Source: Dyadobacter diqingensis (GTDB taxonomy: Bacteria; Bacteroidota; Bacteroidia; Cytophagales; Spirosomataceae). Taken from it: a stretch of DNA of 64,000 nucleotides. The position numbers and the translations under genes are program-made. The stretch spans positions 7,725 to 71,724 of the forward strand of contig NZ_JAMXKF010000006.1 of NCBI RefSeq assembly GCF_024220585.1, read 5' to 3'. Positions within the stretch are counted from its first letter, which is position 1. Every line of letters starts with the position of its first letter. Under the pieces are notes generated by a model, which was not told the origin of the DNA, ran no database searches, and was given only the letters and a program-made list of their open reading frames with translations. Positions 15,856 to 24,834 of this stretch are shown piece by piece.

Positions 15856-17412
15856 CTAGAAGAACGTCCCCACCGACAATACCACATTCACAGTATGGTT
15901 GTTAATTTTCGCAGATGCATAATCCGCCGGGTTGTTCAGAAAGTACGGCGTATACACCGATTTGAAAGCGTTATAGGTTCCGGAAATATCCGCAAAGAAA
16001 CGATCGTTGCGCACACCCGCCCCTATCGACAACAACAGTTTGTCTCTGTTGATACCATCTGAACTTATTTTGTAAGGATCCGAAAGATAAGCCACACCCA
16101 AACGGCCTCTCAGCATTCCCGCACGGTACTCCCCACCCACGCGCGCATTCACACCGCTTTTGTACGTATCCTTAATTTCCGCTTTGTAATCATTTTTGAA
16201 GGCGTTGTTATCTGCGCTGGAAGTATAGAACTTGGTTCTCACGCCCATAGCACCGTAGCCAACATATTCAAGCGAACCGGTAATAAAACCTCTGTTGGAA
16301 AGAAAGACGGTAGCACCCAACGAACCACGGAACGGACTTGTAATCGAGTATTCGAAATCATTTGGCGCAACCGGAATAAAACTGTCAGTCGGCCCGGCTT
16401 CATTTCCTTTGTCATCAACCAAAGACCCTTTGATATAATCTGCCTGAAGGCTTTGATTAAAAGTCTCCTTCATGGCCATAAAAGTAGGCGATGTCAACGA
16501 ACCGCCAAACTGTACGAGCGGAGACACTTTGTAGATAATGCCAAAACTTGCATTAATTCCGTTGCCCCGTACCGATAACTCTTCATTTGCCGTAGCACTT
16601 CTGAAAATTGTCGGGTTTGTAAAATTGTCGGTGAAAGAATGTGAATAATCATACCGGATCCTGTTGAAACCAAGCGATCCTCCGACATATAATTTGTCGT
16701 CATAATTTCCGGCATACGTAACATTCCACTGCGTCTGGGCTCCCGTCGACTCGAAAAGACCGGATTGCAAAGATGAACTTTCCGTGTCGTCTCTGAAATA
16801 AGGGGCACCAGCCGAATTAGAATAAATGTATCTCATGCCATAATACGCTGCCGCTTCTGAATAAGCCAGCGGTTGATCGCTGGACGTACCTGGCAGGTAA
16901 TCATTTTCCAAAGTTAAAACCGGAGTTTTATTGTTGTTAACATTGTCCACCACCTTATCTACATACGCACTTCTGTTATTTTGTCCGGCGTAACTAAACC
17001 TGTTTTGGAACGATTGCTGACGCGAATAAGATATCCCCAGAGAAGACCGTTTCCACTTTCTTTGAAAACTTGGCTGGCTTGTGATAACCAGCGAAGCCTG
17101 AGCAATATTAAAATTGGCTTTACTATCTGAAGTATTCTGGCCGATGTAATTTGTTTTGGTACTAAAATTGGTAACCGACGGACTCAGGCTAAGCTCTGAT
17201 CTTGTGTAAAAACCTAAACCGGCTGGGTTGCCGCTGATAGAACTCGCGTCGCCTCCAAGTGCCGTATGATTTCCTCCAAGTCCCTGAAAACGTGCGCTCC
17301 CTGTTTGGTTGATTTCTGAAAATCTGAATGCATCGGAAGCATATTGAGCAAACGTTGGAATGGAAAGCGTTAAACTGCAAAATAATCCAATCCATATTCC
17401 CGGTTTTTTCAT
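15856..17412 (-). CDS. OmpP1/FadL-type outer-membrane transport protein
   Basis: Predicted beta-barrel of the FadL/TodX group, which passes hydrophobic compounds across the outer membrane. The signal peptide ends after TFA-Q near residue 22. The mature start has SARFQGLGGNHTALGGDAS followed by SGNPAGLGFY, the plug-like N-terminal region of OmpP1/FadL proteins, and many amphipathic strands follow. The last residues are VVLSVGTFF, ending in Phe as expected for barrel insertion. At 518 residues it is within the family range. The ligand is unknown. It is monocistronic, sharing a terminator with aroK. Confidence 0.9.
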   Translation of the reverse strand: MKKPGIWIGLFCSLTLSIPTFAQYASDAFRFSEINQTGSARFQGLGGNHTALGGDASSISGNPAGLGFYTRSELSLSPSVTNFSTKTNYIGQNTSDSKANFNIAQASLVITSQPSFQRKWKRSSLGISYSRQQSFQNRFSYAGQNNRSAYVDKVVDNVNNNKTPVLTLENDYLPGTSSDQPLAYSEAAAYYGMRYIYSNSAGAPYFRDDTESSSLQSGLFESTGAQTQWNVTYAGNYDDKLYVGGSLGFNRIRYDYSHSFTDNFTNPTIFRSATANEELSVRGNGINASFGIIYKVSPLVQFGGSLTSPTFMAMKETFNQSLQADYIKGSLVDDKGNEAGPTDSFIPVAPNDFEYSITSPFRGSLGATVFLSNRGFITGSLEYVGYGAMGVRTKFYTSSADNNAFKNDYKAEIKDTYKSGVNARVGGEYRAGMLRGRLGVAYLSDPYKISSDGINRDKLLLSIGAGVRNDRFFADISGTYNAFKSVYTPYFLNNPADYASAKINNHTVNVVLSVGTFF

Positions 17413-17459
17413 GACAAGAGTAGCGTTGTTTTAATTTAAAATACTGGTTATTAAACGAA

Positions 17460-17491
17460 GACCCTGCAAAATTATGACATTTTGCAGGGTC
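17460..17491 (-). terminator. perfect 12-bp hairpin behind the lipoprotein gene
   Basis: GACCCTGCAAAA is mirrored exactly around an 8-nt loop. On the minus strand it follows the lipoprotein stop at 17529, but the tail TTCGTTTAA is a poor T-run. Confidence 0.6.
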
Positions 17492-17528
17492 AATTTATGT
17501 TGTTAAATCACAAAAATCATTCCTGATA

Positions 17529-18824
17529 TCAGCGTGGACCTCGTGATGACGAAGAACGACCACCGCCTCCACCTCCGCCACTACTTGGCGCACTATAACT
17601 TGGTGCACTGTAAGACCTGGTTGGTGCGCTGTAAGTATTGTTGCTTCTTTGAGGAGCGCTGTAATTATTGCTATTGTCGTAACTTCTGCTAGGTGCCTGA
17701 TACGTCTGCGTGCTACGTGAAGGTGCAGAATAATTAGACTGGCTTCTCGAAGGTGCCTGGTAAGAATCTGAGCTGTAAGTTCTGGTTGAACGTGAAGGCG
17801 TATAAGTATTCACATTGTCAGATGAATAGTTGCTTCCAGCTGAGGATCTTGGACGGGAATAATACGTATTTCCATCAGTTGTATTTCCACCTCTTGAATA
17901 ACTTCTTGTGTTTGCATTTCCTGAACCTGCATCAGTACCAACCCGTCCGTTGCTTGAATAACCACGGCTGCCAGACGAAGATCTTGGTGAAGTGTAATAG
18001 GTATCACCTCCCGAAGTTCTCGCACTACGTTCTCTTGTTGAATTTGATGAACGCGGGCTGTTTACAAAACTGGAATTGTAACGCTCAGAAGTTCTTGTAC
18101 TTGCATTGGAAACACGGTTACCGTAAGTTCTTGCATATCCTCTGCGGTCAGTGTTGTTATTGACAATAATCACAGGACTGCTGTATGCCCATGGATTATA
18201 TCCGTAGCCATAACCACCGTATCCGCCATAACCTCCAAAACCGTAATAGCTATCGTATCCGCCATAAAGTCCTGATCCATAACCGTAACCAAACGGATCA
18301 TAACCGTAAGGGCTGTAACCATACATCGAAGAATAAGGAGAATAACCGCCATAGCCATAACCAAGGCTCATGTACGGGCGCATTCTGAACATGCTTCCAA
18401 AACCGAAGCCAAGTCCAAGACTTAAACCGCTTCCACCGAAATAAGGACTAAAACCTGAATAAGGCGTGTAGCCGTAATATGGATTAGAGAAACGCGTTGC
18501 CTGATTGAACCCGTCTGTAAACCCTGCGTTGTAACCCGCAGAATTTGACAAAGTGCGTTGAACACCACGTGCGGAGAGATAGGAATCATCATAATAGTCT
18601 GCACTTCCGTTTGCCTGCTCATCAGTGTATTCCTGATAATCAGGGTTATTGGAACGCGACAGCTCTTCTGAGGCCCGTCTGTCTCTGTTATTTTTTGTAA
18701 CTACTCCTGAGTTTGGATTACCTCCGTAGAGGTCGTCATATCCACCCTGAGACGCATATTGGTTGTTGGTGCAGGCACCCGCTCCAAAAAGCAGTATCAG
18801 TGAAAGATATTTTAAATTATTCAT
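17529..18824 (-). CDS. Tyr/Gly/Ser-rich low-complexity lipoprotein
   Basis: Envelope lipoprotein of unknown function. From ATG 18824 the signal is short and ideal, ending in the lipobox GAGAC with Cys18; an ATG 9 bp upstream is also open. The body is strongly biased: residues about 95-225 are rich in Gly and Tyr (YGGYGGYGGYGYGYNPW), and the last third repeats YSAPSRS-like units (YQAPSRS, YSAPQRS, YSAPTRS), then a run of seven Gly and an Arg/Ser tail. Such composition resembles adhesive or prion-like low-complexity proteins. Long antisense frames in this gene are composition artefacts. Its promoter overlaps that of proS. Confidence 0.85.
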   Translation of the reverse strand: MNNLKYLSLILLFGAGACTNNQYASQGGYDDLYGGNPNSGVVTKNNRDRRASEELSRSNNPDYQEYTDEQANGSADYYDDSYLSARGVQRTLSNSAGYNAGFTDGFNQATRFSNPYYGYTPYSGFSPYFGGSGLSLGLGFGFGSMFRMRPYMSLGYGYGGYSPYSSMYGYSPYGYDPFGYGYGSGLYGGYDSYYGFGGYGGYGGYGYGYNPWAYSSPVIIVNNNTDRRGYARTYGNRVSNASTRTSERYNSSFVNSPRSSNSTRERSARTSGGDTYYTSPRSSSGSRGYSSNGRVGTDAGSGNANTRSYSRGGNTTDGNTYYSRPRSSAGSNYSSDNVNTYTPSRSTRTYSSDSYQAPSRSQSNYSAPSRSTQTYQAPSRSYDNSNNYSAPQRSNNTYSAPTRSYSAPSYSAPSSGGGGGGGRSSSSRGPR

Positions 18825-18923
18825 GCTCCCCATGGCTCTTAGTTGTTTATAATGTTGTCTCTAATATACATTAAATTTTGTACCAGACTGTGAATAAAAC
18901 ATCATTAGTATGACATTAATTCC

Positions 18924-18953
18924 AAAGTTAACATAAAAAACTATCTTTGCAAC
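18924..18953 (-). promoter_or_regulatory. promoter of the low-complexity lipoprotein
   Basis: Minus-strand TTG (18953-18951), a 19-bp spacer and TAACTTTG (18931-18924) fit the consensus exactly. Its -33 half overlaps the -7 region of the divergent proS promoter, so the two polymerases cannot bind together. Confidence 0.7.
18943..18950 (+). promoter_or_regulatory. -7 box of proS
   Basis: TATCTTTG fits TAnnTTTG. TTC at 18921-18923, one mismatch from TTG, lies 19 bp upstream. The start codon is about 65 bp downstream. Confidence 0.6.
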
Positions 18954-19015
18954 TTCATTAAAAAGCGAAGCGACAAACCGTCATACTCCTTTCCATTACA
19001 TAATATTTACGAAGA

Positions 19016-20491
19016 ATGAGTAAAGCCTTACCAACCCGCAGTGAAAATTACTCCGAATGGTACAATGAACTTGTAAAAAGAGCCGATTTGGCTGAAACTT
19101 CCGCTGTCCGTGGCTGTATGGTTATCAAACCTTACGGTTATTCGATCTGGGAAAAAATGCAGCGTGCGCTGGATGACATGTTTAAAGAAACGGGTCACAC
19201 CAATGCCTATTTCCCCCTGTTTATCCCGAAATCATATCTGAGCAAAGAAGCTTCACACGTAGAAGGTTTCGCAAAAGAGTGCGCGGTTGTAACCCATTAT
19301 AGATTAAAAAATGACCCGAATGGCGGCGGTGTCATCGTTGATCCCGATGCAAAACTGGAAGAAGAACTGATCGTTCGCCCAACTTCGGAAACGGTGATCT
19401 GGAGTACTTATAAAAACTGGATCCAGTCGTACCGCGACCTGCCGTTGCTTATCAACCAGTGGGCCAACGTAGTGCGCTGGGAAATGCGTACGAGATTGTT
19501 TTTGAGAACCACGGAATTCCTTTGGCAGGAAGGCCATACGGCACATTCTACCTCGGCCGAAGCTGTGGCAGAAACAAAACAAATGCTTGAAGTCTATGCA
19601 CAGTTTGCAGAAGAATGGATGGCACTTCCGGTTGTTAAAGGCGTGAAAACTGCCAATGAAAGATTTGCTGGTGCCGTTGATACTTATTGCATAGAAGCAT
19701 TAATGCAGGACGGAAAAGCGCTTCAGGCCGGAACTTCACACTTCCTGGGCCAGAATTTTGCCAACGCGTTTGATGTTAAATTCCAGGACAAAGAAGGAAA
19801 ACTGGAATACGTTTGGGGAACTTCATGGGGTGTAAGCACGCGTTTGATGGGTGCTTTAATCATGGCACACTCGGATGACCAGGGCTTGGTATTACCTCCG
19901 AAACTTGCTCCGATCCAGGTGGTTATTGTTCCTATCTACAAGAACGAAGAGCAATTGGCTTTGATTTCTGAAAAAGTTGGGGACATCACCAAACAATTGA
20001 AGAAACGAGGAATCAGCGTTAAATTTGATAACAACGACGCTTACAAACCGGGTTATAAATTTGCCGAATATGAGTTGAAAGGTGTTCCGGTTCGTTTGGC
20101 CATGGGCGCCCGCGACCTCGAAAATAACACCGTCGAAGTGGCCCGTCGTGATACCAAAACGAAAGAAACAGTTTCTCTTGAAGGCATCATTGACCACATC
20201 AGTGACTTGTTGGACAACATTCAGGCGTCGATTTACAACAAAGCGCTGGCATTCCGCGAAGAAAATACATTCAAGGTTGATACTTTTGAGGAATTCAACA
20301 AAGTGCTGGATATCAAAGGCGGTTTCATTTTAGCACACTGGGATGGTACTTCTGAAACGGAAGAAAAAATCAAGGAGGAAACTAAAGCAACGATTCGCTG
20401 CGTTCCTTTAAATTCTGTGGAAGAAGCCGGCGTTTGTATTTATACAGGCAAGCCTTCGACACAGCGCGTTGTTTTTGCAAGAGCTTATTAA
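19016..20491 (+). CDS. proS: prolyl-tRNA synthetase, archaeal/eukaryotic type
   Basis: Charges tRNA-Pro with proline. The 491-residue protein is the short form without the bacterial YbaK-like editing insertion. Class II motifs are visible: RPTSETVIW (121-129) and [20 protein letters not shown] (154-173), then HFLGQNFA and [10 protein letters not shown] with the motif 3 arginine. The anticodon-binding domain follows, and the protein ends in FARAY; a terminal tyrosine is characteristic of this ProRS class. It is transcribed divergently from the lipoprotein gene, and the FKBP gene follows after 67 bp. Confidence 0.97.
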   Translation: MSKALPTRSENYSEWYNELVKRADLAETSAVRGCMVIKPYGYSIWEKMQRALDDMFKETGHTNAYFPLFIPKSYLSKEASHVEGFAKECAVVTHYRLKNDPNGGGVIVDPDAKLEEELIVRPTSETVIWSTYKNWIQSYRDLPLLINQWANVVRWEMRTRLFLRTTEFLWQEGHTAHSTSAEAVAETKQMLEVYAQFAEEWMALPVVKGVKTANERFAGAVDTYCIEALMQDGKALQAGTSHFLGQNFANAFDVKFQDKEGKLEYVWGTSWGVSTRLMGALIMAHSDDQGLVLPPKLAPIQVVIVPIYKNEEQLALISEKVGDITKQLKKRGISVKFDNNDAYKPGYKFAEYELKGVPVRLAMGARDLENNTVEVARRDTKTKETVSLEGIIDHISDLLDNIQASIYNKALAFREENTFKVDTFEEFNKVLDIKGGFILAHWDGTSETEEKIKEETKATIRCVPLNSVEEAGVCIYTGKPSTQRVVFARAY

Positions 20492-20558
20492 TAGCAGGCG
20501 TTTTGAAACACGTAAAAATCACCATTAAAATATTTTTTTACCAATAGATTCTAATAAA

Positions 20559-20990
20559 ATGAAACAAGCACAAGCAGGTGATACTGTCCAGGTACACTAC
20601 ACAGGCACTCTTCCGGATGGCCAACTGTTTGATTCCTCGGCAGGACGTGAACCATTGTCTTTTCAATTGGGAAGCGGGATGGTGATCAAAGGCTTTGACG
20701 ACGGTGTTACCGGTATGGCAGTTGGAGATAAAAAAACCATTCATATTCCTAATGAGGAAGCATATGGTCCTGTTAATGAAGATATGATCGTTAACTTCGA
20801 CCGCAGCCAGATTCCTTCGGATATTCCTTTGGAAGTTGGTATTACATTGAATATGCACCAGGATGGCAATGGCCAGGTAATTCCGGTTATTGTGAAAGAA
20901 GTTACTGAAACGCATGTAATTCTTGATGCAAATCACCCATTGGCAGGTCAGGATCTGATCTTCGAATTGGAACTTGTAGGTATCGAGTAA
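20559..20990 (+). CDS. SlyD-like FKBP peptidyl-prolyl isomerase
   Basis: Cytosolic prolyl isomerase and chaperone. The N-terminal FKBP half has VQVHYTGTLPDGQLFDSS near residues 9-26 and GMVIKGFDDGVTGMAVGDK near 43-61. An inserted IF (insert-in-flap) chaperone domain follows (about 67-120), then the closing FKBP strand with LIFELELVGIE. At 143 residues it is SlyD without the His-rich nickel tail. No signal peptide is present. It follows proS on the same strand and is closed by a strong palindromic terminator. Confidence 0.94.
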   Translation: MKQAQAGDTVQVHYTGTLPDGQLFDSSAGREPLSFQLGSGMVIKGFDDGVTGMAVGDKKTIHIPNEEAYGPVNEDMIVNFDRSQIPSDIPLEVGITLNMHQDGNGQVIPVIVKEVTETHVILDANHPLAGQDLIFELELVGIE

Positions 20991-21005
20991 TATTTCAAAT
21001 GTATA

Positions 21006-21047
21006 AAAAACGGGGCTCAGAATTTCGAAATTCTGAGCCCCGTTTTT
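21006..21047. terminator. bidirectional terminator, fully palindromic
   Basis: A 42-bp palindrome with GGGGCTCAGAATT as its core arm, five A before and five T after. It separates the FKBP gene from the convergent AlbA_2 gene. Confidence 0.95.
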
Positions 21048-21054
21048 GTTCCTT

Positions 21055-21684
21055 TTATTCAACCCATTTGAGACTATACAGTTCGGGTTTTCCTTTTTTC
21101 AATTTCAATAATACCTGCTTTTCGGCCAGGTCATTCATCATCCGCTCGGCCCTTTTTTCGGAAATATTGATAATCCTTGAAAACACTTTGGCACTGATTG
21201 AATCATACTCTTTAAGGTATTGAACGAGCGTCCTCACATGCCGGGAGGCCAGCAGTGTTTTCGTATCTATATCACTTTCACCTTCAATAAAAAGTCGCAA
21301 CGTCGGGACACTTTTATCCTTCACACGGATGTAAATCATCCGCTGCCCTTTTTCATTGATTGCATAATGCGGACGTTCCTGGCTTTCGTCTATCTCGACC
21401 CTCAGCAGAATCCGGTTATCCAGTTTTTCCGACTTGAAGCGGACCGGAATCATTTTGTCAACAAGTTCCGTACACGCTTTTTCCAGCTTTTCCAGTTCAT
21501 TTAATTCCGATTTTATCCCAAGCAACTCCCGGTTATCACCTACCCCAACCAGCAAAACACCGCCGGAAGTATTGGCAAAGGAAGCAATCGTTTTGGCAAT
21601 CTTATATGGACTATCAATCGTTCTTTTGAATTCAACGGTTAACCCCTCCCCCTCTTTAATTAATTGTATTGTACTTTTTATCAT
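21055..21684 (-). CDS. AlbA_2 (Schlafen-type) domain protein with winged helix
   Basis: Predicted nucleic-acid-binding protein. Residues about 10-120 form the AlbA_2 domain: EGEGLTVEFKR at 11-21, then TIASFANTSGGVLLVGVGD, the conserved core that binds DNA or nucleotide in this family. The C-terminal part (about 150-205) reads as a winged helix-turn-helix (SAKVFSRIINISEKRAERM). It starts 2 bp behind the dprA stop, so the two are translated from one message, suggesting a role around DNA uptake or regulation. It is smaller than the multi-domain regulators that carry AlbA_2 elsewhere. Confidence 0.88.
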   Translation of the reverse strand: MIKSTIQLIKEGEGLTVEFKRTIDSPYKIAKTIASFANTSGGVLLVGVGDNRELLGIKSELNELEKLEKACTELVDKMIPVRFKSEKLDNRILLRVEIDESQERPHYAINEKGQRMIYIRVKDKSVPTLRLFIEGESDIDTKTLLASRHVRTLVQYLKEYDSISAKVFSRIINISEKRAERMMNDLAEKQVLLKLKKGKPELYSLKWVE

Positions 21685-21686
21685 GC

Positions 21687-22826
21687 TTAGATTAAACCAT
21701 ATTTTTTACCCGGCAACGACTTCACGACACCCTGAAATTCAAGATTCAAAAGCAGTGTTGCCAATTTATTTAAATGCATCCCGCTTTGCCATGACAATTC
21801 GTCGACCTGCATGGTACCCTGCCTGCGCAGCAAAGATAAAATCTGCCCCTCGTCCTGCGTAAAACCATCAAACACCAAACCCGCCTCTGACAGGTCCCTC
21901 ACCTTGTTAACACTTACAACGCCTTCTTTGTTCTTTGAGCCCCAACCAATCGACTCAGCCATGTCCTGAACTGAGGTAAAAATTGACGCTTTATTTTCCC
22001 TGATCAGATGATTACATCCCTCAGACTGGGTATTGGTCACATTTCCGGGTACTGCAAAAACTTCCCTGTGATAATTTTGTGCAAATTCCACTGTAATCAG
22101 GCTGCCTCCTTTTTTTGCAGATTCCACCACGATGGTGATATCACTCAGCCCGGCAATGATGCGGTTTCTTGCCGGAAAACGCATAAAATCCGGTTTTGTC
22201 GCCAGCGCATTTTCTGTCACCAGGCCTCCCTGCTCCTGCATTTCTCTGGCCGTTTTCTGATGTATTGCGGGATAAATCACATGCAGACCACTCGCCATCA
22301 CCCCGATGGTTGGCAGGCCATGTTTCAGACAGGCTTTATGCGCCGTGATATCCACACCATAAGCCAGTCCACTCACCACCAACGGGTTATATGGAACCAG
22401 ATCCCTGATGATTGTTTCCGTCACACTTTTACCGTAGTCGGTGATCTGCCTCGTACCCACGATACCTACCGTGCGATGACTATTATAATCAAAATTGCCT
22501 TTGGAATAAAGTACAACAGGTGCATCGTACAGGGATTTCAACCGGTTTGGATAAGAATCGTCAGAAAAGAAATGAAGATTTGCGCCACTTTTGATGCAGT
22601 CGGCCCATTCTTTTTCGGCCTGCGCCAGGCCTTCTTTTTTCAGGATCAAACGGGCAACCTTTTCACCAATCCCGGGTATTTTGATCAGTTTTTTAAAATC
22701 TGCCTTAAATACTTTTTCTGCGCTTCCGCAATAACTGATCAGTAACCGGATCGTGACGGATCCAATGCCCGGCGTGTTCACCAAAGCCAGTGTGCAAAGC
22801 TTTTCGCTTTCGGGTAATTCCAGCAT
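21687..22826 (-). CDS. dprA: DNA-processing protein DprA
   Basis: Loads RecA onto incoming single-stranded DNA during natural transformation. From ATG 22826 the protein has 379 residues: an N-terminal helix-hairpin-helix region (NTPGIGSVT and IPGIGEKVAR), the Rossmann domain with GIVGTRQ at 121-127 and SGLAYGVDITAH at 152-163, the segment RFPARNRIIAGLS, and a C-terminal winged helix from about 310. The open frame extends to an ATG at 22904, but the extra 26 residues are unlike the family start. The AlbA_2 gene follows directly. Presence of dprA suggests, but does not prove, transformability. Confidence 0.94.
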   Translation of the reverse strand: MLELPESEKLCTLALVNTPGIGSVTIRLLISYCGSAEKVFKADFKKLIKIPGIGEKVARLILKKEGLAQAEKEWADCIKSGANLHFFSDDSYPNRLKSLYDAPVVLYSKGNFDYNSHRTVGIVGTRQITDYGKSVTETIIRDLVPYNPLVVSGLAYGVDITAHKACLKHGLPTIGVMASGLHVIYPAIHQKTAREMQEQGGLVTENALATKPDFMRFPARNRIIAGLSDITIVVESAKKGGSLITVEFAQNYHREVFAVPGNVTNTQSEGCNHLIRENKASIFTSVQDMAESIGWGSKNKEGVVSVNKVRDLSEAGLVFDGFTQDEGQILSLLRRQGTMQVDELSWQSGMHLNKLATLLLNLEFQGVVKSLPGKKYGLI

Positions 22827-22964
22827 GTTATTTATAGTGTGTTTGAGCTGCAAATTAAAAAATATGAGGCATAAATTTCCATTCGATAACATTATATTCT
22901 CCACACTTTTGCTGGCATAAGATTTGCTAAATTCTTTGAAAAATTTTCAACTCCAAAATCCCAT

Positions 22965-24788
22965 ATGGAAAATTTAGACACTGAAGATACCGGCATTTTA
23001 GAAAATTACGAAGGGATGGGTGCGGTCTGTCACCCTCAGGGAGTTTATTACAGGGTCTGGGCACCTCACGCCGACAGCGTTTCGGTCGTTGGGACTTTTA
23101 ATGACTGGAACCCGGACACCAATCCGTTGCAGCCGGAGGAAAACGGGAACTGGGGAATTCTCGTAGAAAATTCAAAAGAAGGCGATGAATATAAATTTGC
23201 ACTGAAAACACCTGCGGGAGATTTTCAGCGCAACGATCCCTACGCTTTAATGGTTACCAACTCAGTTGGGAACAGCGTGGTTTATAACCATTCAAGTTTC
23301 GACTGGGCGGAAGCGGAATATGCAATGCCGAGCTGGAACGAGCTGATTATTTATGAATTGCACATCGGCACTTTCCACGTAACAGAGGAGAACAAGGTAG
23401 GCACTTTTTACACGGCGATTGAAAAAATAGATTATCTGAAAAGTCTGGGAATTAATGCCGTGGAACTGATGCCCTGCTCCGAATTTCCCGGGGATCGTTC
23501 TTGGGGGTATAACCCGGCAAATCCATTCGCAATAGAATCTGATTATGGAGGACCTGACGGGTTAAAAGCATTCGTTATGGCGGCGCATGAAGCGGGTATC
23601 GCAGTCATTCTGGATGTGGTTTATAATCACTTCGGACCGTCGGATCTCGATCTTTGGCGATTTGACGGATGGGCAGAAAATGACGGCGGGGGTATTTATT
23701 TCTACAACGACTGGAAATCAGAAACGCCCTGGGGAAACACCAGGCCAGATTTTGGTCGTGGAGAAGTGAGGCAATATATCCATGATAACGCCCTTATGTG
23801 GTTAAGAGATTACAGAATAGACGGTCTGCGGATGGATATGGTCGTTTACATTCGAAATGTAAAAGCGGACGGCAATCCGGGAAATGACCTGCAAGACGGA
23901 ATCTCGCTCATGCAATGGATCAATAAAGACATCAAAGAAAACTTCCCCAACCGCATTACCATCGCAGAAGATATGCACTCACTGGATTTCGTGACGAATT
24001 CTGTGGAAAACGACGGCATGGGTTATGGCTCTCAGTGGGATGCGGAATTTGTACATTCTGTTCGTGATGCCATTATCACAGCCGACGATCAAAACCGCAA
24101 TATTCCTTCCGTTGTGGACGCGATTACCAGCCGGTATAACGCTGACTCCTTTCAACGGATTATTTACACGGAATCACACGATGAAGTAGCCAACGGACAA
24201 GCAAGAGTAGCTGAGGAAATAGCGAACGGAGACGTCGATAACTGGTATTCCAAAAAACGGGCCGCATTGGGCGTGGCGCTGGTATTAACCTCACCAGGTA
24301 TTCCGATGATTTTTCAGGGACAACCGCTTTTGGAAGACAAGTGGTTTTCAGATAGCGACCCGATTGACTGGTCGAGGTTGGAAAGGTTCAGCGGATTTAT
24401 CAATCTGCACCGCGACCTGATCCATTTAAGAAGAAACTGGTTTGGCGTTACTGAGGGCTTGCAGGGACAGGAAGTTCAGATTATCCGTGCCGATGACGAC
24501 AAGAAAGTGATTGTAATGCACCGCTACAAAAATGGCGGTCCGAAAGACAGCGTTGTTGTTGTCCTCAACTTTTCAACAGAAACTTTTGACGATTACAAAG
24601 TAGGTTTCCCGAGGCACGGTTCATGGAAACTACGCTTTAACAGCGACAATGAAATTTACGACGAGGATTTCTCTCATCTTGGTGTTTTCGATGTTGAGAC
24701 CCTCGAAGGTGAATTTGATCAGTTACCACAGCATGTTTCATTGCAAATTCCGCCTTACACTGCTTTGATATTTTCTCAGGAAGAATAA
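22965..24788 (+). CDS. GH13 alpha-glucan enzyme with CBM48 (branching-enzyme-like)
   Basis: Retaining alpha-glucan glycosidase or transferase. Residues about 18-105 are a CBM48 module (YRVWAPHADSVSVVGTFNDW), and a (beta/alpha)8 catalytic domain follows. GH13 regions are intact: DVVYNH at 217-222, nucleophile Asp291 in GLRMD, acid/base Glu335 in ITIAED, and stabiliser Asp406 in TESHDE. A beta-sandwich ends the 607-residue protein. It resembles branching enzymes and trehalohydrolases; the exact reaction is open, and no glycogen genes adjoin. No signal peptide is seen, so it probably acts on cytosolic glycogen or maltodextrin. Confidence 0.88.
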   Translation: MENLDTEDTGILENYEGMGAVCHPQGVYYRVWAPHADSVSVVGTFNDWNPDTNPLQPEENGNWGILVENSKEGDEYKFALKTPAGDFQRNDPYALMVTNSVGNSVVYNHSSFDWAEAEYAMPSWNELIIYELHIGTFHVTEENKVGTFYTAIEKIDYLKSLGINAVELMPCSEFPGDRSWGYNPANPFAIESDYGGPDGLKAFVMAAHEAGIAVILDVVYNHFGPSDLDLWRFDGWAENDGGGIYFYNDWKSETPWGNTRPDFGRGEVRQYIHDNALMWLRDYRIDGLRMDMVVYIRNVKADGNPGNDLQDGISLMQWINKDIKENFPNRITIAEDMHSLDFVTNSVENDGMGYGSQWDAEFVHSVRDAIITADDQNRNIPSVVDAITSRYNADSFQRIIYTESHDEVANGQARVAEEIANGDVDNWYSKKRAALGVALVLTSPGIPMIFQGQPLLEDKWFSDSDPIDWSRLERFSGFINLHRDLIHLRRNWFGVTEGLQGQEVQIIRADDDKKVIVMHRYKNGGPKDSVVVVLNFSTETFDDYKVGFPRHGSWKLRFNSDNEIYDEDFSHLGVFDVETLEGEFDQLPQHVSLQIPPYTALIFSQEE

Positions 24789-24798
24789 TCCTAACGCA

Positions 24799-24834
24799 AC
24801 AAAAAAGCTTCCTGATCGGGAAGCTTTTTTGTTA
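24799..24834. terminator. bidirectional terminator
   Basis: AACAAAAAAGCTTCC is mirrored exactly around a 6-nt loop between the GH13 gene and the convergent lepB copy; both strands end in T6. Confidence 0.95.

Noticed and set aside
17753-18163. Long antisense frames in the low-complexity lipoprotein gene
   Set aside because: Repetitive codons keep all frames open; none resembles a protein family.
22008-22745. 245-codon open frame opposite dprA
   Set aside because: Fully antisense to conserved dprA motifs, His/Phe/Cys-rich as expected for a frame shadow, no homology pattern.
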